Shown here: positions 35,369 to 42,347 of the stretch, one piece after another | How positions within the stretch are numbered: the stretch's first letter is position 1 | Layout of the letters: each line of letters begins with the position of its first letter | Source of the DNA: Limnochorda pilosa | Lineage (GTDB): Bacteria; Bacillota; Limnochordia; Limnochordales; Limnochordaceae | DNA: 64,000 nucleotides | Direction of reading: 5' to 3' | NCBI RefSeq assembly: GCF_001544015.1 | Contig: NZ_AP014924.1 | Location: 992,001-1,056,000 of the forward strand | Notes under the pieces: model-generated | Databases searched by the model: none | What the model was told of the DNA's origin: nothing | The model's input: the letters and a program-made list of their open reading frames with translations, nothing else | Position numbers and translations under genes: made by a program

Positions 35369-35580
35369 GGAACGCTGACCCTCTCAACGACAGCGTCGGG
35401 CGGAATCCCACGCAGTCCCTGATCCCTACGGTCCTCGAGGATCAAGCGGATGGCTTCCGATAGGCTTTGCAGCGCTTCATCCTTCGTCTTGCCCTGGCCG
35501 TTAGCGCCCGGAACCTCGGGAGAATACGCAATGAACCACTGCCCATCCCGCTCAACAACCGCCGTGAACTCGTTGGCCAC
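35365..35580 (-). CDS. hicB: HicB antitoxin, copy 3 (cassette)
   Basis: 71 aa, differing from copies 1 and 2 by two residues (TKDEAL for TQDEAL, final Pro for Arg). It neutralises the HicA encoded directly downstream with an overlapping start. Confidence 0.9.
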   Translation of the reverse strand: MANEFTAVVERDGQWFIAYSPEVPGANGQGKTKDEALQSLSEAIRLILEDRRDQGLRGIPPDAVVERVSVP

Positions 35581-35726
35581 GCGACCAGCCCCCCATCCAC
35601 CATCAGCACCCTTGCGCTTGCCCTACTATTCTACCGCACCGCGCTGCATCGTGGTGAGTCCCACGTGGCCACTACCGTCTCCCAGAAGAAGCTCAATGAG
35701 CCTTCGCACATCTGCCAACTCCGTCC

Positions 35727-35819
35727 GTCTAGCGCCCTTGCGGCTCAGCGGCGCCACCGCCCAACCGTCAGACGGTGCACCCCGGCCATCCCGGAGTCCG
35801 CTGCAGCCGCGTGTTAGAG
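35727..35819 (-). repeat. attC site
   Basis: GTCTAGC left, GTTAGAG right; GCGGCTCAGC subtype. Confidence 0.9.
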
Positions 35820-36149
35820 GGCTGCTGCACTGTTCGAAGCAGTGCCTTGGGTCGGCGCGAAGACGACGGCGATCGTGCCGACTCGACCCCTACTCGCTCG
35901 TCCAGTACACCCCTGACGAGTTCGGGGAAGCAGCCCACAGCCCAATGGAGGGGCCAAGCCCATGTCCCCCCCAACCCCTTGGTGCTCTGTTCGGGGAGCT
36001 CCCTTGGGGATCCGCGGCTCTGAGCAAATCCCTGCGCCACCAGGTCCCCGGTAGTGCTCGTCCCACCTCGTGTCCTTTCGTAACGCGTCTTCGCGCCGCC
36101 GTCACCGCGGTCTCAGCGCTCGTCCCAGTCTCGACCGACCCTCCTGTCC
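35820..36149 (-). ncRNA. ORF-less cassette D with long-range inverted repeat
   Basis: 330 nt. Arms GGTCGGCGCGAAGACG (35,850-35,865) and CGTCTTCGCGCCGCC (36,086-36,100) enclose 220 nt. Where cassettes A-C pair G with C at the arm tip, this one has C with G plus a further pair: a compensatory change. The end shares TCGACCGACC and CTGTCCCTCTAAC with cassette A. Confidence 0.57.
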
Positions 36150-36242
36150 CTCTAACGTCCTGCCGTATCAGCAGCGCCGGCTGCCGGCTGCCGACCGGCC
36201 GACCCAGCCACCCACGGCGTCCGCTGCATACGGTTGTTAGGT
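36150..36242 (-). repeat. attC site
   Basis: CTCTAAC left, GTTAGGT right; CGTATCAGCAGCGCC variant of the common subtype. Confidence 0.9.
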
Positions 36243-36534
36243 GGCCTTCGTTGGAGACTCATCTCCACCATCGTCAACGTGCATGCTCTCTCGCTGCACC
36301 GATCGCAACACGTCCCTCGATCTCCGAACTATCTCTGCTGCCCTGTTGAGGCTCGCGACGTCTACTTCGTCGCCCGAGAGCATTCTCTGAAGCTCGGACA
36401 AGAGCCGTTCCTCGAGCTCTTCCAGTAGCGGGTAGTATCCAGCCTGTTCAATTGTATTCATATGTGGCTCCAGATGCGGAAGGACAGCGTTGACGAGCAT
36501 CTTGACAGCTTCGCGATTCATGACATTCGTCGGA
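36237..36534 (-). pseudogene. 3' part of an IS-split cassette gene
   Basis: The frame (PTNVMNREAVKMLVNAVLPHLEPHMNTIEQAGYYPLLEELEERLLSELQRMLSGDEV...) runs to a stop in the attC. Upstream it meets the IS1634-type element; the frame resumes beyond it at 38,458-38,491 and, beyond the IS256 element, at 39,929-39,994. Reassembled it is a ~130-residue protein with one N-terminal membrane helix. Family unknown. Confidence 0.65.
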
Positions 36535-38457
36535 CTGGCGCTGTACAGTGCAAACGCACAACCATGGCGGAACAAGGCCGCCACGAAGGCGTTTGAGCCC
36601 TGAAGCGGCCGGGGAGCGGTTGTGACCACGCGTCCTATGCGCTTCTCGGCGTGGGAATGGCCAGGTATCGGGCCGGAGGCTTGATGTGGAGGGCCTGGAA
36701 GAGCGCCTTCTGCTCCTCGGTCACTCGGTTCGTCTGGCAGAGCTCGCCGTGACGGGTCTGGTGAATACCAAGCTCCAGCGTGGAGAGGATGCGCTTCATC
36801 TGGTACCAGGTACACTGGGTCTCGTTCTCGGCCACGCGGATCACCAGCAGAGCCAGCCAGCAAAGGAGCACGTGCGCGCGGATCCGGTCCTCCAGGCGGT
36901 GGTAGACGGGGCGGATGTCGACGGTGTGCTTGAGCTGGCGGTTCACCCGCTCAATCTGCCACAGCTGCTTGTACCCGGCGACCACGTCCTCGGTGGAGAG
37001 CCCATCGTCCGAGGTGCTCACCAGGAACTTCCCGTCGAGCTTCTCCTCCTGGCGGATCTTCGCCCGGTTGATCTTGAGGGCGCCGTTCTTGGCCTGGCGG
37101 AGGTAGCGGCCGTAGGTGGCGTGGGCCCGCAGCTCGCAGACGGCCTTGGTGTGCTCTTTCCCTTCAAGGTTCCCCAGCTCGGCCAGCCTCCGCTCGGCCT
37201 CGGCAACGATGTCCTCCCGCTTCTTCCGATCCCGCTCGGCCTCTTCAGGGTTGTAGACCACGACGAAACGGCGGTGGGCGACGCTTCCGGGCTGGACGAC
37301 GACCTCCTTGATCTCGAGGCCGTTCTCGAGCTTCTTGTACTTCCCGGCCCGCTTGAGCGCATCAGGCGGCTTGCCGTCCTTGCCCAGGCGCATCTTCTCG
37401 CCGATGATGTAGGCATCGCCCGTTCCCTGGAGGATCCGCCGGTTCTCCTCGGAGTTGAAGCCGGTGTCCATCACCACCACCACCCGGCCCAGCTTCCAGC
37501 CGTTGAGGTCCCGCTTCACCTCCTCCACCACGTTCATGTCGGAGGTGTTTCCGGGCCAGACCCAGCAGCGAACCGGGATCCCGTCCCGGGTGACGGCGAA
37601 GCCGATCACCACCTGGGCAAGCCCGGGCTGGCCGTCCTTGCTCCTGCCCCGCTTCCTGAACCCGTCGGCCTCGTCCCCGTCCGGGTCCTCGCCCTCGATC
37701 TCGAAGTAGGTGCTGGTGGTGTCGATGAAGAGGAGGTCCACCTCCAGGTTGAGGAGGTTGGCCACGGCGTAGAAGACGTCCCGCTGGATCTCGTCGTGGG
37801 CCTCCAGGAGGAAGTCCATGGCCCGGTAGAGCTGGTGGACCTCCACCTCGGGCAACCCTTCGATCCAGACCTCGTTGGCGACCCAGTGCTCCATGGCGAG
37901 CTTGCTTGCGGGGGCGAGGGCCCGGTTGACCACCATGGCGAAGATGAGCCGCTCGACGGGGGTGCGGTAGCCTCGCTGGGAGAGGAGCCGGTTGAAGGCC
38001 TCGTCGAGCTTCAACCCGCGCCAGAGCCCATCGAGCAGCCAGGTGCCTCCAAGCTTCCGCGACCCCAAGAATTCGAAGGGCCAGTCCATGCCGAGCTCTT
38101 CCTGGATCTTCTCGACCTCCTCGGGCTCCAGAAAGCGGGAGATGCTCTTCACGAGCCGTCTGAGCGCGTCGAGGTCCAACTGGTCCTTCCGGCCAAAGCT
38201 GTAGAGGATCTCAGACCTGGTCTGGCCTCCGGACCGGTGGTTATGGGCGAGCTGGACATACTCGGTTCCTTTGGAACGAACAGTGCGCAGGTACATTGTA
38301 CCCACATTATACCAGCATGGATAGATATCTGTCAACGTCTACTGGCCCTGGCGTTGTGCCCACGCGTTTTCGCGTCTTGACCACCCTTCGCGGCCGAAAA
38401 AGGCCATGGTTGAGGGATCGGGGTCGCGCGATTTGCCTTCCGACTGTACAGGACCAC
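36535..38457 (-). mobile_element. IS1634-type insertion sequence, copy 1
   Basis: 1,923 bp bounded by imperfect terminal repeats CTGGCGCTGTACAGT (left) and, read inwards from the right, GTGGTCCTGTACAGT. It carries one transposase. No target duplication is visible. It interrupts a cassette gene. About the same length as copy 2 at 45,219. Confidence 0.82.
36635..38296 (-). CDS. IS1634-family DDE transposase
   Basis: 553 aa from MYLRTVRSKGTEYVQLAH. First Asp in LLFIDTTSTYFEIEG, second in VVVVMDTGFNSEENRR, and the IS4-type YREK-like C-terminal block YKQLWQIERVNRQLKHTVDIRPVYH with the catalytic Glu. An upstream extension to 38,335 lacks a ribosome site. Intact and probably active. Confidence 0.92.
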   Translation of the reverse strand: MYLRTVRSKGTEYVQLAHNHRSGGQTRSEILYSFGRKDQLDLDALRRLVKSISRFLEPEEVEKIQEELGMDWPFEFLGSRKLGGTWLLDGLWRGLKLDEAFNRLLSQRGYRTPVERLIFAMVVNRALAPASKLAMEHWVANEVWIEGLPEVEVHQLYRAMDFLLEAHDEIQRDVFYAVANLLNLEVDLLFIDTTSTYFEIEGEDPDGDEADGFRKRGRSKDGQPGLAQVVIGFAVTRDGIPVRCWVWPGNTSDMNVVEEVKRDLNGWKLGRVVVVMDTGFNSEENRRILQGTGDAYIIGEKMRLGKDGKPPDALKRAGKYKKLENGLEIKEVVVQPGSVAHRRFVVVYNPEEAERDRKKREDIVAEAERRLAELGNLEGKEHTKAVCELRAHATYGRYLRQAKNGALKINRAKIRQEEKLDGKFLVSTSDDGLSTEDVVAGYKQLWQIERVNRQLKHTVDIRPVYHRLEDRIRAHVLLCWLALLVIRVAENETQCTWYQMKRILSTLELGIHQTRHGELCQTNRVTEEQKALFQALHIKPPARYLAIPTPRSA

Positions 38458-38491
38458 TCTCGGTGATGGCCGCCTCTAGAGACCTGCGACC
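38458..38491 (-). pseudogene. Middle part of the IS-split cassette gene
   Basis: 34 nt (encoding about RSLEAAITES) between the IS1634-type and IS256-type elements. It joins in frame with 39,929-39,994 once the IS256 element and one copy of its 9-bp target repeat are removed. Confidence 0.6.
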
Positions 38492-39928
38492 GGTGACGTC
38501 TCCAGCGTGCTGTAAAAAGTGAGGGACCTGGGTTATCCTGGTAGCAGCGGTAGCAAGCCAGGAAAGGAGACCCAAGTCCCTATGAAGAGGATACCACCGT
38601 CTCGTCAGCTTGGCCAGCAGATCCAGGAGCTTCTGGAGCACGGGTTGCCCGAAGGGGACGGCGGTTCGCTCCTGGGCGAGATCGCTCGGCTCGGCATGAG
38701 GAGGCTGATCCAGGAGGCGCTGGAAGAGGAGGTCGCCCGGTTTCTTGGGCGAGAGCACTACCAGCGCCGAGCTGCCGGGGAGCCGCTCCGGGGGCACCGG
38801 AACGGGTATCGCACCAAGGGCTTCGCGACGGCGGAGGGTGAGATTCCGGTGGCCGTGCCGCAGGTGAGAGAGACGCAGGAGCCCTTTGTCTCGCAGCTGC
38901 TGGGGATGCTGGCAGGGCGAACCGACGAGCTGGAGCGGCTGACGGCCGAGATGTACGCCCGGGGGCTCTCCACCCGAGACATCGAGGAGGCCTTCACCGG
39001 TGAGGACGGCGGACGCCTGCTCACCCGGACGGAGGTGAGCAGGATCACCGAGGCGCTCTGGGAGGAGTACGAGACCTTCCGAAGTCGCAGCTTGGCGGAG
39101 CTCGATGTGGTCTACCTCTTCCTGGACGCGGTCTTCGAGCCGCTCAGGCGAACGGGGACCACCCGGGAAGGCATCCTCTGCGCCTGGGGGATCACCGTTG
39201 AGGGCCGGCGGGTGTTGCTCCACCTGGCGTTGGGCAACAAGGAGAGCTACGAGAACTGGCTCGAGTTCCTCCGAGACATGGTGGGCCGCGGGCTCGGCAC
39301 GCCGCTCACGGTGACGACCGACGGGGCGCCGGGGCTCATCCGGGCCGTGGAAGCCATGTGGCCCAAGAGCCTGCGGGTGCGCTGCTGGGCGCACAAAGCC
39401 CGCAACGTCCTGGACAAGGTCCCGGAGGAGATGCGGGCTGAGGTGAAGGCCTACCTGGCTGCGGTACGGGAGGCTCCCACGCCTGCCGACGGCAAGCAAG
39501 CGGCACGCCGCTTCGTGGAGCGGTTCGAGCGGGACTATCCTTCGGCGGTGCGGAGCTTCACCGACGATCTGGAGGCGAGCCTCAACCACCTCAAGGTCCC
39601 CCTGGCGCACCGGAAGTACGTGCGAACGACGAACCTGATCGAGCGGAGCTTCGAGGAGGAGCGACGACGCACGAAGGTGCTCCCCCGGTTCTGGACCGAG
39701 CACAGCGCCCTGAAGCTCGTCTTCGCGACGCTGCAGAGGGCCACGAAGCGCTGGCAGCGGGTGCGGATCACCGAGCTCGAGCGCAAGCAGATCGCAGCTC
39801 TTCGCCGAGAGCTCGGCCTGGATCCCGATCCGGGGCCTGGGCGAAAGAGCGAGGAATCCGTTGAGAAAACGACGCACGCTGCGTGAGGACCAGGTCCTCA
39901 CATTTTACAGCAGCTAGGGGACATGACC
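38492..39928 (+). mobile_element. IS256-type insertion sequence, complete
   Basis: Terminal inverted repeats GGTGACGTCTCCAGCGTGCTG (left, 20 of these bases shown in part) and, inwards from the right, GGTCATGTCCCCTAGCTGCTG match at most positions and continue TGTAAAA.GTGAGG. Flanked by perfect 9-bp direct repeats CCTGCGACC at 38,483-38,491 and 39,929-39,937, the target duplication. A recent insertion. Confidence 0.9.
38582..39886 (+). CDS. IS256-family (Mutator-type) transposase
   Basis: 434 aa from the ATG of MKRIPPSRQLGQQIQ, preceded by AAGGAGACCC; an in-frame start 20 codons earlier is less likely. N-terminal EEEVARFLGREHYQRR; first Asp in VVYLFLDAVFEPL, second in TVTTDGAPGLIRAVEAMW, C-(2)-H region RCWAHKARNVLDKVP, and Glu in TTNLIERSFEEERRRTKVLPRF. 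Complete DDE set. Confidence 0.93.
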   Translation: MKRIPPSRQLGQQIQELLEHGLPEGDGGSLLGEIARLGMRRLIQEALEEEVARFLGREHYQRRAAGEPLRGHRNGYRTKGFATAEGEIPVAVPQVRETQEPFVSQLLGMLAGRTDELERLTAEMYARGLSTRDIEEAFTGEDGGRLLTRTEVSRITEALWEEYETFRSRSLAELDVVYLFLDAVFEPLRRTGTTREGILCAWGITVEGRRVLLHLALGNKESYENWLEFLRDMVGRGLGTPLTVTTDGAPGLIRAVEAMWPKSLRVRCWAHKARNVLDKVPEEMRAEVKAYLAAVREAPTPADGKQAARRFVERFERDYPSAVRSFTDDLEASLNHLKVPLAHRKYVRTTNLIERSFEEERRRTKVLPRFWTEHSALKLVFATLQRATKRWQRVRITELERKQIAALRRELGLDPDPGPGRKSEESVEKTTHAA

Positions 39929-39994
39929 CCTGCGACCAAGCCAAAGTATCAAGCCAAGCAGCACTGTGGTCACAATGGAAGGAATCCAAGTCAA
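39929..39994 (-). pseudogene. 5' part of the IS-split cassette gene
   Basis: Starts at a TTG (39,994) after GAAAGGAGGGGGGG and reads LTWIPSIVTTVLLGLILWLGRR, a single membrane helix, up to the IS256 target repeat. The rest of the gene is at 38,458-38,491 and 36,237-36,534. Confidence 0.62.
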
Positions 39995-40014
39995 GGCCCC
40001 CCCTCCTTTCGTCC

Positions 40015-40085
40015 GCCTAACGTCATGCCGTATCAGCGGCGCCGCCACCCACTCGCCTGCTGGTGCTAGGGGCCACCTACGGCGC
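40015..40085 (-). repeat. Truncated attC site
   Basis: GCCTAAC, the CGTATCAGCGGCGCC arm and spacer are normal up to CCACCTACGGCG; the expected TCCGCTGCATACGCTTGTTAG half is replaced by unrelated DNA (CACATTCC). The array is broken here. Confidence 0.85.
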
Positions 40086-40631
40086 ACATTCCGCACCCTT
40101 TGGGTGACACTCCGGCCTTTTTTCGGGCAAAACGTAGTAGACCTGGATTTCAAACTCCGGTCAGTGGCGTAACGTAGATCTCCGGCCCGAAGCCGGCGAG
40201 GTCGAGGATGTCCAGGTGTTCTTTCGGAAGGTCGCTCTGCAAATGGCGCCCATAGCCTTCCGGGGTCATATGCCACAGGATGTGGAAGTGCGAGCAGGGA
40301 GACGCTGAACAGAGTGCCCGACTTGATGGAAGAGTCCAGCGCGGCCATGAATGCCATGGAGCCGAGAGTGGAGACCGTACCCCCAATTGAAAGCACCAGC
40401 AGCCAGACCCCGATCAGCGCCAGGCCGACGGCGGCCAGTCCTCCCACAGACCCTGCCTCCCACCTCTGAAGTGATCGAAGGCTGACAGCGCCTGAGCCCT
40501 GTCATCTCCTGCATCGGCCAGCCCCGGCGTCTGGTGCAACCGCAAGGTCCATGGGGTAGACCCGCCGGGGCCATCCCTCTGGAAAAATCACGGACCCATG
40601 CCAGATGTTGTATTAGCAATCGACGAATGGA
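40086..40631 (-). other. Decayed region with possible membrane-protein remnant
   Basis: Minus-strand frames contain VGGLAAVGLALIGVWLLVLSIGG (a membrane helix) and, in another frame, EHLDILDLAGFGPEIYVTPLTGV before a stop at 40,150. Together they look like a frameshifted small membrane protein. No family recognised and no attC beside it. Confidence 0.35.
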
Positions 40632-41753
40632 TCACAGTGCCCCAGAGCGAATCGCTGAGTCGAGATCAGCCCAGAGATCATCCGGGTCCTCAATGCCGAC
40701 GCTGAGTCGCAGGAGCGAAGGGGGCAGGTGTTCCTGCCCCGGAACGGCAGCTCTTCGTTCCATCGTTGATTCGACTGCTCCAAGGCTGGTCGCGTGGCGG
40801 ATGAGCCTGACCTTCCGGCAGACCGCATCTGCAAACTCAGCCCCACCGAGTAGATCGAAGGAGATCATGGTTCCGAAGCCCTTCAGGACACGCCTGGCAA
40901 TCCCATGCGTCGGATGGGACGGCAGGCCGGGGTATCGGACCCGAGCGACCAGCGGGTGCCCTTCCAATCGCTCGGCCAGGATCATGGCGGTCTGCTGAGC
41001 CCGCTGTAGGCGAAGGGCGAGCGTCCTCGCGCCGCGGACGGCGAGAAATGCCTCGAACGTTCCCGGTGTTGCGCCCGTCAACTCGCGGGACTTCCTGAGG
41101 GCGTGCCAGAGCCCATCATCTCGGGTCGTGACTACTCCTGCCAGCAAGTCCGAGTGGCCCCCGATGAACTTGGTGGCGGATTGGACGGATACCGTGGCGC
41201 CGAGGTCGAGGGGCTGCTGGTTCAAAGGCGTGGCGAAGGTGTTGTCCACGGCCACGATTGCTCCAGGCTTGCGTGCCGCCGCAAGGATCGCCTCCAGGTC
41301 TGCTACGACCAGAAGCGGGTTCGATGGCGATTCGAGCCAGATCAGATCCGCGGCGGCACTGGCATGGATCCATCCACGTGTATCGTCCACCGCCACGCGC
41401 TGCACGGACCAACGCCCGCGTTCCGCGCCCCGGGCCGAGAGCGATGCAACACCCTGATAGCAATCCTCCGGAATGACCACAACAGCGCCAACCGGAAGCT
41501 GGTCGAAGACCGCGGCAACGGCCGCGAGGCCGGAGGCGAAGGCGACCGCCTTGCCACCCTCGAGCCCGCCGACAATCGCCTCGAGGGCTTCCCAGGTTGG
41601 TGTGCCACTGCCACGCGCGTACTCGCGCCCACCGCCGATGATGAAGTTGGAAGCGAGGATGGGTGGCACGTTCAGTGGAGCGCCAGGCTCCGTCGGGCGG
41701 CCTGCCGAGACGAGCCACGTTTCGGGTTTGATCCCAGACGGGTGCTTCTCCAT
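40632..41753 (-). CDS. PLP-dependent Cys/Met metabolism enzyme (cystathionine gamma-synthase family)
   Basis: 373 aa from the internal ATG at 41753 (AGGTAGACGAGAGA upstream); an ATG six codons earlier is possible. Fold-type I features: AVAFASGLAAVAAVFDQLPVGAVVVIPEDCYQGV, IWLESPSNPLLVVADLEAI, VAVDNTFATPLNQQPLDLGATVSVQSATKFIGGHSDLLAG (PLP Lys in ATKFIGGHSD), and SLGAVESTMERR. Synthase, lyase or racemase cannot be told apart. No methionine-pathway neighbours. Confidence 0.88.
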   Translation of the reverse strand: MEKHPSGIKPETWLVSAGRPTEPGAPLNVPPILASNFIIGGGREYARGSGTPTWEALEAIVGGLEGGKAVAFASGLAAVAAVFDQLPVGAVVVIPEDCYQGVASLSARGAERGRWSVQRVAVDDTRGWIHASAAADLIWLESPSNPLLVVADLEAILAAARKPGAIVAVDNTFATPLNQQPLDLGATVSVQSATKFIGGHSDLLAGVVTTRDDGLWHALRKSRELTGATPGTFEAFLAVRGARTLALRLQRAQQTAMILAERLEGHPLVARVRYPGLPSHPTHGIARRVLKGFGTMISFDLLGGAEFADAVCRKVRLIRHATSLGAVESTMERRAAVPGQEHLPPSLLRLSVGIEDPDDLWADLDSAIRSGAL

Positions 41754-41871
41754 TCTCTCGTCTACCTCCATGTGCGCTCACTATCCCCACGGGACCGAAT
41801 GGCGTCCAGCGCGGCGCGCCCCGGGCCACACCGCGTCGCCGCCGGTTGATCCACGACCGGGGGCGAATGGC

Positions 41872-41898
41872 CGCGCCCCCCAGATACGCTTGCCTATT
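41872..41898 (-). repeat. Possible attC half-site
   Basis: AGATACGCTTGCCTATTG resembles the GCATACGCTTGTTAG half of local attC sites and sits directly after the stop of a GNAT remnant on the minus strand. Confidence 0.35.
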
Positions 41899-42187
41899 GA
41901 TTCGGGTGCAATCGGTAGTCTACCACACGACTGAGAAGCACCCCGTTGACACCCTTCTTGATCTCGTCCCTCATCGTGCCCACCAGTTCCCACCCGCAAC
42001 GCTCGAAGAACGACCTGGCCACCGGGTCGCCTTCCGACGTGATCAGGCTCACTCTGCAGCTTTCCCTTGAAGCCGATGAAAGCGAGGGCGTCGGCATGAC
42101 GGGGCAGTGCTCTGTCGCGGGACTACACGTCTGTATTGCGCCCTCGGATCGAACAGTGAAGAGGAGACCGAAGGCCCGCGCCGTCAT
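41894..42187 (-). pseudogene. GNAT acetyltransferase remnant
   Basis: The last ~55 residues (CRVSLITSEGDPVARSFFERCGWELVGTMRDEIKKGVNGVLLSRVVDYRL) look like motif B and the end of a GNAT protein; the acetyl-CoA loop is absent. Probably a former cassette, given the attC-like half-site at its end. Confidence 0.5.
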
Positions 42188-42242
42188 GCGCAGGCCCTCT
42201 CGCCACTTTCATTATACCAGATCCCGCCCAAGATTCTTAGCG

Positions 42243-42271
42243 TTGCCTTCCCCGTTCCTGAAGGCTACAAT
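42243..42271 (+). promoter_or_regulatory. rph promoter
   Basis: TTGCCT (42,243-42,248), 17-nt spacer, TACAAT (42,266-42,271); start codon 76 nt downstream. Confidence 0.65.
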
Positions 42272-42292
42272 GGGCTTCCCATGGTCTCCTGG

Positions 42293-42310
42293 CGCTTTGC
42301 TGGCAAAGCG
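42293..42310 (+). promoter_or_regulatory. RAE-like palindrome upstream of rph
   Basis: CGCTTTGCTGGCAAAGCG is a perfect 8-bp inverted repeat with a 2-nt centre, 22 bp after the -10 element. Position and GCTT-GC-GCAAG-like character recall the rifamycin-associated element of rph/arr/helR genes, though the sequence is not identical to the actinobacterial consensus as I remember it. Confidence 0.55.
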
Positions 42311-42347
42311 GCGGCATTGACTGGCGCACGCGCGAGGGAGGTAGCTG

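Noticed and set aside
38339-39901. Long open frames antisense to transposases and to rph (e.g. 38,339-39,901 minus, 42,543-44,966 minus)
   Set aside because: High-GC shadow frames with no domain features; the sense frames have complete catalytic motifs.
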